In this document: positions 14,771 to 21,275 of the stretch, piece after piece
How positions within the stretch are numbered: position 1 is the stretch's first letter
Layout of the letters: every line of letters starts with the position of its first letter
DNA from: an uncultured Eubacteriales bacterium
GTDB taxonomy: Bacteria > Bacillota > Clostridia > Oscillospirales > Oscillospiraceae
Assembly (NCBI GenBank): GCA_900549545.1
Contig: URPA01000026.1
Coordinates: 1 to 23,477 of the forward strand
Reading direction: 5' to 3'
Length of the DNA stretch: 23,477 nt
Made by a program: the position numbers and the translations under genes
Notes under the pieces: model-generated
Seen by the model: the letters and a program-made list of their open reading frames with translations, nothing else
Told to the model about the DNA's origin: nothing
The model's database searches: none

Positions 14771-14823
14771 TTGACAAGTGTCCGACTTAGGACTTATACT
14801 GCATATAGAATCCTATTTCGGAC
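14771..14823 (+). promoter_or_regulatory. Promoter with palindromic operator of the MarR operon
   Basis: TTGACA (14771-14776), 18-bp spacer, TATACT (14795-14800). Two arms, GTCCGACTTAGGA (14780-14792) and TCCTATTTCGGAC (14811-14823), form an inverted repeat with 11 of 13 bases complementary. Each arm is itself TCC-N6-GGA, and their centres are 30 bp apart, about three helical turns. One covers the spacer, the other the early transcript. This is the expected arrangement for autorepression by the MarR-type protein encoded next. Confidence 0.78.
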
Positions 14824-14846
14824 TCTTGCAAAAAGGGGGGATGCGC

Positions 14847-15296
14847 ATGGATAACGACACGAGGGAGCAGCTTGAGGTCATCAACCGGCAGATAAAAGAG
14901 CTTGTGGGCTTATACCGGGGCAGTGTTGGCCGCTCCGGGATCTCAGAAAACGAGTTTTGGGTCTGGTATACGCTTATTGTTATGGGCGGGGAGTATTCCC
15001 AGCAGGATATCTGCCTTTTCTGGTCGCTGCCAAAGCAGACGGTGAACACCATTGTGAGGAACATGGTCAAAAAGGGACTCGCGACGCTTGCGGTCATCCC
15101 CGGAACAAGGAACCGCAAGGTCATCCGCCTGACGCAGGCGGGGAGAGAATACGGGGAGAGCCTTGTCTGCCCGATTTCTGAGGCGGAGAGCCGGGCGTTT
15201 ATCATGCTCCCCGAGGCGGACAGACTCGTCTGCACGGCAATTTTGGGCAAATACATCGATTTGTTAAAGGGAGAAATTTATGGAACCGAAAAATGA
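14847..15296 (+). CDS. MarR-family transcriptional regulator
   Basis: A 149-aa winged-helix repressor-type protein, expected to bind DNA as a dimer. The helix-turn-helix is around residues 48-75 (YSQQDICLFWSLPKQTVNTI), followed by VRNMVKKGLA. The wing is PGTRNRKVIRLTQAGREYG. Long N- and C-terminal helices would form the dimer interface. The ATG at 14847 has AAAGGGGGG 6 nt upstream; the longer frame from GTG at 14778 would start inside its own promoter spacer and is rejected. It is first in an operon with the lipid phosphatidyltransferase (17-bp overlap) and the second AI-2E protein, and likely represses all three through the 14780-14823 palindrome. The ligand is unknown. Confidence 0.9.
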   Translation: MDNDTREQLEVINRQIKELVGLYRGSVGRSGISENEFWVWYTLIVMGGEYSQQDICLFWSLPKQTVNTIVRNMVKKGLATLAVIPGTRNRKVIRLTQAGREYGESLVCPISEAESRAFIMLPEADRLVCTAILGKYIDLLKGEIYGTEK

Positions 15297-15855
15297 ACAG
15301 CACTCGAAATATCAAAAGAAGATATTTACCATTCCAAACATCCTTTCCTTTTTCCGCCTGTGCCTGATTCCTGTAATCGCGTGGCTGTACGCTTCTGAGC
15401 ATAATTATCTCCTGGCCGGAATTATCCTCATCCTGTCCGGGATAACCGATGTGGCGGACGGGTTTATTGCAAGGCACTTTAATATGGTCAGCGACCTGGG
15501 TAAGATACTTGACCCCGTCGCGGATAAGCTGACGCAGGGCGTCATGCTCATCTGTCTGGTGCTGCGCTTTAAGCTGATGCTCATACCGCTTATTCTGATG
15601 GCCATAAAAGAGATATACATGAGCGTGAGCGGGATTATAATAATCCGGCGTAAGGGCGTTGTAAAAAGTGCGGACTGGCACGGCAAGGCGGCGACCTTTA
15701 TTCTGGATCTGACAATGGTGCTGCACATATTCTGGCTCGAGATAACGCCCGCGGTGTCCACGGCGCTTATCGCGGCCTGCTCTGTGATGATAATAGTGTC
15801 CTTCGTGTTTTACGCTATGCGCAACCGGGACCTGCTTAAAGCGGACAGCCAGTAA
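15280..15855 (+). CDS. CDP-alcohol phosphatidyltransferase family protein (PgsA-like)
   Basis: A 191-aa inner-membrane enzyme transferring a phosphatidyl group from CDP-diacylglycerol to an alcohol, in phospholipid head-group synthesis. The full family signature is present: D57, D60-G61, A64-R65, G74, D78 and D82, in the order DxxDGxxARx8GxxxDxxxD. About six hydrophobic helices follow an N-terminal IPNILSFFRLCLIP segment like that of phosphatidylglycerophosphate synthases. The acceptor (glycerol-phosphate, phosphatidylglycerol or other) cannot be read from the sequence. It overlaps the MarR gene by 17 bp and the AI-2E gene starts 12 bp later, so it is under local MarR control and may not be the housekeeping PgsA. 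Confidence 0.9.
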   Translation: MEPKNEQHSKYQKKIFTIPNILSFFRLCLIPVIAWLYASEHNYLLAGIILILSGITDVADGFIARHFNMVSDLGKILDPVADKLTQGVMLICLVLRFKLMLIPLILMAIKEIYMSVSGIIIIRRKGVVKSADWHGKAATFILDLTMVLHIFWLEITPAVSTALIAACSVMIIVSFVFYAMRNRDLLKADSQ

Positions 15856-15867
15856 CGGGAAGACAAA

Positions 15868-16986
15868 ATGGAAAAAAGAACAAAACAAAATCTGCTGATA
15901 GTCGTCATCGGTGTGACGCTGTTTGTCGCGCTGACGAATCTCGGCGCGGTGTTTGGATTTTTGAGCAAGCTTATGGGGATAATTCTGCCGGTTGTCATCG
16001 GCGGGGTGCTGGCTCTGTTTATCAATGTGCCCATGACGGGGATTGAAAAGCGCCTGCGCCGGATCAAGAGAAAAAAGCCGCTATCGGATAAGTTTTACCG
16101 CGTTTTATCCTTCGTGCTGACGCTCGTCTGCGTCGCGCTGGTGCTTACGCTGATGTTCACCCTGCTCATTCCGGAGCTCGTGAACACGGTGAAGGGCCTG
16201 CGTGTTCTGGTTGAAGCGCGCCTGCCGGGGTGGATCGCGTATCTTGAGGGCCTCGGCCTTGACGCGGATTGGATAGATGAGGTGCTCTCGGGCATTGACT
16301 TTGAAAAGATAGCGCAGGATATTGGCAGCGGGGCAAACCTGTTTTTTGAAAGTGTTGTAGATACCGTCTCCTCGGCTGCGAGCAAGGTCATGGCGGCGGC
16401 CTTCGGGCTGATTATCAGCGTCTACCTCAGCCTTGGAAAAGAGCAGGTGTGCAGGCACACGAAAAAGCTGATTTATGCCTATTTTAAGCCCACGTGGGCG
16501 GATTATCTCACCCATGTCAGCCGGACGTTCAGCCGCTCTTTCGCCAATTTCCTCTCCGGCCAGTGCTTTGAGGCCGTCATCCTCGGAACCTTGATGTTCC
16601 TCGCCTTTTCAATTTTCAGGCTGCCGTATGGGCTTCTGGTCGGCGTTTTGACGGCGGTCTGCGCGCTCATTCCCTATGTCGGCGCGTTTATTTCCTGCGC
16701 GGTCAGCGTGCTTCTCGCCCTGCTCATAGGCCCCACGCTTGCCCTTCGCTGCCTGATAGTGTATCTGGCCGTACAGTTTATTGAAAACCAGTTTATCTAT
16801 CCGCGCGTTGTCGGCGGCTCTGTCGGGCTGCCGCCGCTGTATACGCTGATTGCCGCGATGATTGGCGGCAAGCTCTTCGGCATCATCGGCATTTTGTTCT
16901 TCATCCCGCTCATGGCGGTGGTGATTGAGCTCTTGAAGGAGGACGTAACAAAGCGCCTCGACCGCCGGGGGAAAATAGTGGCATAA
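15868..16986 (+). CDS. AI-2E/YdiK-TqsA-family membrane transporter (copy 2)
   Basis: A 372-aa polytopic membrane protein of the same family as the product at 3365-4663, but shorter and clearly diverged. The N-terminal hydrophobic pair includes ILPVVIGGVLALFINVPM. A soluble middle region (~110-165) precedes the conserved C-terminal core LPYGLLVGVLTAVCALIPYV, QFIENQFIYPRVVGGSVGLP and GIIGILFFIPL. It ends with a short basic tail (KRLDRRGKIVA). GGGAAG upstream of the ATG is a usable ribosome site. Last gene of the MarR operon; a terminator starts 15 bp after its stop. Substrate unknown; its partners here suggest an envelope or lipid-stress role. Confidence 0.9.
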   Translation: MEKRTKQNLLIVVIGVTLFVALTNLGAVFGFLSKLMGIILPVVIGGVLALFINVPMTGIEKRLRRIKRKKPLSDKFYRVLSFVLTLVCVALVLTLMFTLLIPELVNTVKGLRVLVEARLPGWIAYLEGLGLDADWIDEVLSGIDFEKIAQDIGSGANLFFESVVDTVSSAASKVMAAAFGLIISVYLSLGKEQVCRHTKKLIYAYFKPTWADYLTHVSRTFSRSFANFLSGQCFEAVILGTLMFLAFSIFRLPYGLLVGVLTAVCALIPYVGAFISCAVSVLLALLIGPTLALRCLIVYLAVQFIENQFIYPRVVGGSVGLPPLYTLIAAMIGGKLFGIIGILFFIPLMAVVIELLKEDVTKRLDRRGKIVA

Positions 16987-17000
16987 TAATGAAACAATAC

Positions 17001-17033
17001 AAAAATTCACCGCAGTCTCTGCGGAGAATTTTT
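17001..17033. terminator. Intrinsic terminator of the MarR operon
   Basis: Stem AAAAATTC-A-CCGCAG with CTGCGG-A-GAATTTTT around loop TCT: 8 + 6 bp with one A-A mismatch, ending in five Ts. The mirror-image A tract makes it potentially bidirectional. It lies upstream of the MATE promoter, so it rules out the long N-terminal extension of the MATE frame. Confidence 0.88.
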
Positions 17034-17089
17034 ATGTGTATGGTGATAATATTTTGTGAAGATTTAATGTCGAAATTGCTTTCAAGTTG

Positions 17090-17098
17090 TGCTATACT
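17090..17098 (+). promoter_or_regulatory. Extended -10 promoter of the MATE gene
   Basis: TGC directly precedes TATACT (17093-17098), forming an extended -10. No good -35 lies 16-18 bp upstream, which is typical for extended -10 promoters. Transcription would start near 17105, ahead of the AGAGGGA ribosome site. Confidence 0.55.
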
Positions 17099-17150
17099 CA
17101 GAGACCGCCAAATGGCTTTGAAAAGCCGGATAAAAAAAGAGGGAACAAAC

Positions 17151-18530
17151 TTGGAAAAGCTTAAACAAAAGCGTCAGATAGATATTATCAACGGCTCCAT
17201 CTGGAGAGGCCTGCTGCAATTTGCGCTGCCCGTTGCGGCGACGGCCATCCTGTCCCAGCTCTTTAACGCGTCGGACATTGCGGTTGTCGGCAACTTCGCC
17301 GGGGATGAGAGCACCGCGGCCGTCGCGGCGGTGGGAGCCAACGCTGTGATCGTGGGGCTTGTCATCAACTTTTTCGTCGGCATTTCACTCGGAGCTACGG
17401 TGGTTATCGCAAATTCAATAGGCCTGAAGGATCATGAGAGTGTGCACAAGGCAGTGCATACATCGATTCTTGTCGCGCTGCTCGGCGGTGCGCTTGTTTC
17501 GCTTGTCGGAGAGCTTGCCGCCGTGCCGATGCTGCACCTGCTGAGCGTACCGGACGATGTGTTCCCGGCGGCGCTGCTGTATCTGAGAATTTATATGCTC
17601 GGTATGCCGGTGATTTTGCTGTATAATTTTGAGGCGGCAATCTTTCGCAGCGTGGGTGAGACAAAAATTCCGCTTATCGCGCTGGCCGCCTCGGGTGTTC
17701 TGAATGTTATTTTGAACCTGTTTTTCGTCATCGTGCTCCATATGACGGTGGACGGCGTCGCCATTGCGACGGTGGCCGCGAACCTTGTCAGCTCAGTCAT
17801 TTTATATCGGGAGCTCAGGCGCACAACACAGGAGATTCATGTTGACCCGCGGGAGCTTAAAATCAACGCGGCGTGTTTGCGGCGCATCCTGCGCATAGGT
17901 GTGCCTGCGGGCTTTCAAAGCGCGGTCTTTTCGGTTTCAAATATCGTCATTCAGTCGGCCATCAACAGCCTTGGAACGATAGTGATGGCGGCGTCCAGCG
18001 CGGCGTATAATATCGAGGTCATAAGCTACGATGTCATCAACGGCTTCAGTCAGGCCTGCACTACCTTTGTCGGCCAGAATTACGGCGCGGGTAACCTGCC
18101 ACGCTGCAAAAAGACCCTGCGCCTTAGTCTTGCGGAGGGCGCGGTCGCTCTTGCGGCGGCAATAGTGCTTATCCTGCTTTTCGGGCGGCAGCTGATCGCC
18201 ATTTTTGACAATACTCCCGAGGTTATAGAATTGGGCTACATCCGCCTGAGCCTTCTGATGATATCTCATGCGTTTTCGCTGGTGTATGAGGTGCTGGCCG
18301 GATATCTCCGGGGCTTTGGCATTTCTCTGATGCCTTCGCTTTTGTCGATGCTTGGCATCTGCGGCGTGCGCATCGCGTGGATACAGTTCGTTTTTCCCAT
18401 CAGCCAGACTTTCAAGACGATTATGATTGGCTACCCGGTGAGCCTGTTCGTAACGGCGCTGCTGCTCTTGGCTGCCGTGCTCATCACCCGCCCTGCGCAC
18501 AAGCTGAAAAAAGCCGGAAGCGGGCTTTGA
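17151..18530 (+). CDS. MATE-family efflux transporter
   Basis: A 459-aa, 12-helix membrane protein of the multidrug and toxin extrusion family, expected to export cationic or other small molecules using a Na+ or H+ gradient. Typical features: an opening GSIWRGLLQFALPVAAT, the first-bundle SQLFNASDIAVVGNFAG region, QNYGAGNLPRCKKTLR between the two bundles, and a symmetrical second half ending in a basic tail. I chose the TTG at 17151, with AGAGGGA 7 nt upstream; the longest frame would start at 16989, before the previous operon's terminator. An ATG at 17112 is only ~7 nt from the predicted transcript start. Substrate unknown. Its 3' end abuts a palindromic repeat copy. Confidence 0.93.
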   Translation: MEKLKQKRQIDIINGSIWRGLLQFALPVAATAILSQLFNASDIAVVGNFAGDESTAAVAAVGANAVIVGLVINFFVGISLGATVVIANSIGLKDHESVHKAVHTSILVALLGGALVSLVGELAAVPMLHLLSVPDDVFPAALLYLRIYMLGMPVILLYNFEAAIFRSVGETKIPLIALAASGVLNVILNLFFVIVLHMTVDGVAIATVAANLVSSVILYRELRRTTQEIHVDPRELKINAACLRRILRIGVPAGFQSAVFSVSNIVIQSAINSLGTIVMAASSAAYNIEVISYDVINGFSQACTTFVGQNYGAGNLPRCKKTLRLSLAEGAVALAAAIVLILLFGRQLIAIFDNTPEVIELGYIRLSLLMISHAFSLVYEVLAGYLRGFGISLMPSLLSMLGICGVRIAWIQFVFPISQTFKTIMIGYPVSLFVTALLLLAAVLITRPAHKLKKAGSGL

Positions 18531-18537
18531 ACCGCCT

Positions 18538-18592
18538 GCTTGCCGCTTCGCGTCAATCCACTGCCCTTTTGCTAAAGGAAAGGCATGAACAG
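18538..18592 (-). repeat. Degraded copy of the palindromic intergenic repeat
   Basis: CTTGCCGCTTCGCGTCAA at 18539-18556 is the exact reverse complement of 23457-23474. It is followed by a decayed hairpin (GCCCTTTT-GCT-AAAGGAAAGGC) in the place of the CCTCCCC/GGGGAGG palindrome. It begins 8 bp after the MATE stop, in the 410-bp stretch with no full-length gene (18531-18940). Confidence 0.72.
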
Positions 18593-18596
18593 AGGC

Positions 18597-18704
18597 TCAT
18601 ATAAATATACACCCCGGCTTCATAAAGAAGCCGGGGTTAAAAATATGTAGCAACAGCTTTCTTTCCTCGCTGTCAAAATATAGGTGGGTGTTCTTTTCCC
18701 TCAT
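18597..18704 (-). pseudogene. Truncated small gene (35-aa remnant) with an intact promoter
   Basis: A minus-strand ATG at 18704 opens a 35-codon frame. The first ~20 residues (MREKNTHLYFDSEERKLLLH) look, from memory, like the N-terminus of a ~60-aa clostridial hypothetical that normally continues with a 'LxNKLIxxGRYTDAVDELL'-type tail. Here the frame instead runs into a 9-10-bp GC hairpin and ends in unrelated residues, so I read it as a 3'-truncated gene. The front end is intact: a TTGACG-17-TATAAT promoter, and AAAGGACGGTGG 6 nt before the ATG. A genuine 35-aa peptide is the alternative. Confidence 0.6.
18611..18637. terminator. GC-rich hairpin within the small-gene remnant
   Basis: ACCCCGGCTT (18611-18620) pairs with AAGCCGGGGT (18628-18637) around loop CATAAAG: 10 bp. 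On the plus strand TAAAAATATG follows; on the minus strand GTATATTTATATG follows. Neither is a clean T run. It could end the MATE transcript (+) or the short transcript from the promoter at 18731-18759 (-). Confidence 0.55.
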
Positions 18705-18730
18705 AATCGCCACCGTCCTTTCTTGGCTTC

Positions 18731-18759
18731 ATTATACCGTTATAAAGGAACTCCGTCAA
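18731..18759 (-). promoter_or_regulatory. Near-consensus sigma-A promoter of the small-gene remnant
   Basis: On the minus strand: TTGACG (18759-18754), 17-bp spacer, perfect TATAAT (18736-18731). Transcription near 18724 leaves a 20-nt leader holding AAAGGACGGTGG before the ATG at 18704. It is the best promoter match in the window. Confidence 0.82.
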
Positions 18760-18767
18760 AACTGTAA

Positions 18768-18860
18768 CTTCGCATTTCTTGGTATTCTGGCGTATCAAGG
18801 CTCAATCCTCAGTAGTAAATAAGTAGTAAATAGGGGTTGCAATCCTCAAGAAATGCGGGG
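18768..18860. other. Candidate structured element (93 nt) upstream of the ferredoxin gene
   Basis: An outer stem pairs 18768-18781 with 18847-18860: 14 bp, including an exact 11-bp CGCATTTCTTG/CAAGAAATGCG and two G-U pairs (read as plus-strand RNA). Inside, CAATCCT (18803-18809) can pair with GGGGTTG (18833-18839). This presents a 23-nt loop containing AGTAGTAAATA exactly twice in tandem (18811-18832). CAATCCTCA occurs at 18803 and again at 18840. There is no open frame. It could be a leader RNA, a small RNA or a short inverted-repeat insertion; strand and promoter are unresolved. Confidence 0.5.
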
Positions 18861-18881
18861 AAATGCTTTGTTTTGCGGGGA
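18854..18881 (+). promoter_or_regulatory. Paired TGCGGGGA motifs upstream of the ferredoxin gene
   Basis: TGCGGGGA occurs at 18854-18861 and 18874-18881, exactly 20 bp apart (about two helical turns), 60-87 bp upstream of the flavodoxin/ferredoxin start. The spacing suggests binding on one DNA face. The protein is unknown, and no convincing -35/-10 pair was found nearby. Confidence 0.4.
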
Positions 18882-18940
18882 TAATCACCCTTTTGCTTGA
18901 TTTTTATTAAAAACAATAATTATGAAGGAGCGATTTGAAC

Positions 18941-19690
18941 ATGAATGTGACTGCCGTTTATTTTTCACCCACGGACACAAACCGCAAGAGTGTCTGCGCC
19001 ATTGCCAAGACGCTTGGCGGCGAGTATAAGGAGCTTGACATCACCTGCAAGGCAGGGAAGGCCCAGTTCGGGCCGGATGATGTTGCGGTTTTCGGCGCGC
19101 CGGTGTACGGTGGGCGGCTCTTCAAGGGCATTGCGGAGCGCCTGCATGACGTGCGGGGCGAGAATACACCCTGCGTCGTCACCGTGACCTATGGCAACCG
19201 GGATTTTGACGACGCGCTGCTCGAATTTTGCGATATGCTCAGCGCACAGGGCTTTGTTCCTGTCGCTGCCGGGGCGATGATCGGCCAGCATACATACGGC
19301 AGCATCCAGGTCGGCCGCCCGAATGAGAGCGACCTTGCGGAGGATGCGGCCTTTGCCAAAAAGGTGCTGGAAAAGCTTAAAAACGGCGATCACAGCACGC
19401 CGGAGATTCCGGGCAATCGCCCCTATAAGGACGGCGGCAACGGCGGCTCATTCTTCCCGCTGACAAGCGATGCCTGCATCGGCTGCGGCCGCTGCGCAAG
19501 GGAGTGCCCCATGCAGGCCATCGCCGCCGACAACCGTACCATAGACGAGAGCCGCTGCATCGCGTGCTTCCGCTGCATCCGCCGCTGCCCGGTCGGCGCA
19601 AAAAACATGGACACCCCGGCGTATAACGACTTTGCCGCCGCGTTCACGGAAAAGCTCAAGGAGAGAAGAGAGAACGTATATTTTATTTAA
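18941..19690 (+). CDS. EFR1-type flavodoxin-like / 2[4Fe-4S] ferredoxin protein
   Basis: A 249-aa cytoplasmic electron carrier. Residues 1-~150 are flavodoxin-like: an N-terminal beta strand then FSPTDTNRKS in the FMN-phosphate loop position, FGAPVYGGRL and VTVTYGNRDFDDA. The C-terminal ~75 residues are a bacterial ferredoxin with two complete cluster motifs: C179, C182, C185, C189-P and C206, C209, C212, C216-P. This architecture is widespread in gut anaerobes; physiological partners are mostly unknown. The ATG at 18941 has AAGGAG 10 nt upstream; an in-frame TTG at 18935 would be only 4 nt from it. It is a single gene, convergent with the cysteine-rich gene through a shared terminator. Confidence 0.92.
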   Translation: MNVTAVYFSPTDTNRKSVCAIAKTLGGEYKELDITCKAGKAQFGPDDVAVFGAPVYGGRLFKGIAERLHDVRGENTPCVVTVTYGNRDFDDALLEFCDMLSAQGFVPVAAGAMIGQHTYGSIQVGRPNESDLAEDAAFAKKVLEKLKNGDHSTPEIPGNRPYKDGGNGGSFFPLTSDACIGCGRCARECPMQAIAADNRTIDESRCIACFRCIRRCPVGAKNMDTPAYNDFAAAFTEKLKERRENVYFI

Positions 19691-19715
19691 ATTTTATTTA
19701 AGTTTTAGAATAACA

Positions 19716-19749
19716 AAAAGCAGAGGGTTTCCCCTCTGCTTTTGCTTTT
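19716..19749. terminator. Bidirectional terminator between the ferredoxin and cysteine-rich genes
   Basis: A perfect 12-bp stem, AAAAGCAGAGGG (19716-19727) with CCCTCTGCTTTT (19732-19743), with loop TTTC. TGCTTTT follows on the plus strand, and on the minus strand the stem ends in CTTTTTG. It fits the convergent gene pair. Confidence 0.9.
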
Positions 19750-20539
19750 ATACCATGCTTTTGTAATCCTCACAGGCGCAGACGCTGTCCGGCGGGAAGA
19801 ACTCCTCCACAGGGAAGCGGATGCGCCCGAAGAGCGCGCAGGGATCGTCTTCGGAGTTGCCGGGGCACTCCTTATCCGGCATACAGTAGTCGTAGGCGGG
19901 AATGAGCAGCTGGGTGTCCCGCTCAAGACGGATGATGCTGAACTGCCCGATGGTGGCGTACCAGCGGCGGCCGGTGCTGGTGAGCACCAACTCCTCGGCA
20001 AACTGGGCGGCGATGAAGTCCGGTATGCTGCGCTGCTCGATGTCCGCGGGGCAGCCGCAGTTGGGGTCTGCAAGGCACATGTGCAGGGCGATGGGGTCCA
20101 CTGAGTTGACCACCGCGATGGGGGAGTCAGTGCCGGTGAAGGCGGGGACGGCGCTGTCGGAGGAGAAGGTCTTGACGCTGCCCTCGCTGCCGAAAAGCAT
20201 GACCCGCTTGTCAAACACCGCAAGGCCCGTGCATGTTTCCCCGGCGGGGAAGGTCTCGCCGATAACCCGGTAGAAGTAGCTGCAATCCACGGTGTAGTAG
20301 CCGCGGTTGAAGCTGATTGGCTCAACATTCACCGCCACATATAGAAGCTCCGCCGACTTGGGGCGTATGCTCAGGGCATTGTCTATGTAGCTCTGAGAAC
20401 TCGCCGTGGGGTACACGCGCAGATCGTCAACGCAATCCTTATCCTTGCATGAGTCGTAAATCTTTCTGGTATTGATGCATACGGCCTCGCGGATGCTTGC
20501 AGAGCTTTCCACAGGCCCCGGCACAACTCTATCGGCCAT
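19748..20539 (-). CDS. Cysteine-rich conserved hypothetical protein, possibly spore-associated
   Basis: A 263-aa protein with 13 cysteines and no signal peptide or membrane segment. Cysteines cluster in an N-terminal CxxxxxxxxxCKDKDC segment (C21, C31, C36), a middle CLADPNCGC (C155, C161, C163) and a C-terminal part (C219, C225, C234, C254, C256). The 'KIYDSCKDKDCVDDLRVY' style is, from memory, recurrent in spore-forming Clostridia hypotheticals. Cysteine richness without export fits a spore-coat or metal-binding role, but this is inference. The ATG has an excellent AGGAGG site. It is a single gene, convergent with the ferredoxin gene and divergent from DUF4364-asnA. A CATAAACT on the minus strand ~50 bp upstream of its start resembles a sigma-E -10. 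Confidence 0.82.
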   Translation of the reverse strand: MADRVVPGPVESSASIREAVCINTRKIYDSCKDKDCVDDLRVYPTASSQSYIDNALSIRPKSAELLYVAVNVEPISFNRGYYTVDCSYFYRVIGETFPAGETCTGLAVFDKRVMLFGSEGSVKTFSSDSAVPAFTGTDSPIAVVNSVDPIALHMCLADPNCGCPADIEQRSIPDFIAAQFAEELVLTSTGRRWYATIGQFSIIRLERDTQLLIPAYDYCMPDKECPGNSEDDPCALFGRIRFPVEEFFPPDSVCACEDYKSMV

Positions 20540-20636
20540 AGTTATACCTCCTGTTTATAAACTAAAGCAGAGCCTTCGCGTCTGCCTGCTTCAGTACAGT
20601 TTATGCGCCCGGCGGGCAATTGTGTTAATTTTTGAC

Positions 20637-20664
20637 TTGAAAAAACGGCGCGTTGAAGTATAAT
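20637..20664 (+). promoter_or_regulatory. Sigma-A promoter of the DUF4364-asnA operon
   Basis: TTGAAA (20637-20642), 16-bp spacer, perfect TATAAT (20659-20664). TTGACT at 20632 would need a 21-bp spacer and is less likely. Transcription near 20671 gives a ~57-nt leader before the ATG at 20728. The longest frame, from GTG 20653, would start inside this promoter. Confidence 0.72.
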
Positions 20665-20727
20665 ATTTACAGGTTATGCCAGCATCTGCGTGACAGACCG
20701 CGAAAACTGCCGCAGGGAGGTCAGAAA

Positions 20728-21249
20728 ATGGACAATTTTGGCTTTATTCATGAGAAATTAGATATTAAAATCCTCATTTTATATATACTGCGCCGCCTGC
20801 CCTATACTGTCGAGCCGGAGACCTTGCAGGAGCTGTGCCAGTGCGACGGGGGAATAGGCTACTTTGACTATTCCGACTGCCTGAGTGAGCTTGTGGACAC
20901 CGGGCACGTGACCGAGGACGAGGAGGGCTACCGCATTACCGGCAAGGGCGTCAAAAATGCCGAGGCTGTGGAGAGCAGCTTGCCCTTTTCCGTGCGGACG
21001 AAGGCCTCAAAGCTCATTGAGCCTGTGGCCGAGCGCCTTGCCCGCGCCGCCATGCTCACCGCAAAGCATGAGGAGACCGAGGGCGGCTGCATGGTGGAGC
21101 TTGCCATGTCCGACGGGAAGGGCGAGGTTATGCACCTGCGCCTGCTCTGCGCCGGGGCAGATCAGGCAAAGCAGATTGAAAAGAAATTCCGCCGCGGGGC
21201 TGAGGAGATATATCAGCAGATTGCCGAGCTTCTCACCGCGGAGAAATAA
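20728..21249 (+). CDS. DUF4364 family protein
   Basis: A 173-aa cytoplasmic protein. The N-terminal ~70 residues have the DUF4364 pattern (DIKILILYILRRLPYTVEPE, then DYSDCLSELVDTGHV and ITGKGVKNAE), which looks like a winged helix related to PadR/MarR-type DNA-binding folds. The C-terminal half is alpha/beta with conserved spacing and unknown role. DNA binding is therefore plausible but unproven. ATG at 20728 with GGGAGGTC 6 nt upstream. It is followed 26 bp later by asnA in the same operon; the link between the two may be simple co-transcription. Confidence 0.88.
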   Translation: MDNFGFIHEKLDIKILILYILRRLPYTVEPETLQELCQCDGGIGYFDYSDCLSELVDTGHVTEDEEGYRITGKGVKNAEAVESSLPFSVRTKASKLIEPVAERLARAAMLTAKHEETEGGCMVELAMSDGKGEVMHLRLLCAGADQAKQIEKKFRRGAEEIYQQIAELLTAEK

Positions 21250-21275
21250 ACCCAATTCAATAAGGTAGTGTTTAC

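Noticed and set aside
14778..14846. 23-residue N-terminal extension of the MarR protein
   Set aside because: It would begin in the promoter's -35/-10 spacer and cross the operator; the ATG at 14847 has the ribosome site.
16989..17150. 54-residue N-terminal extension of the MATE protein
   Set aside because: This stretch contains the previous operon's terminator and the MATE promoter, so it cannot be translated as part of the protein.
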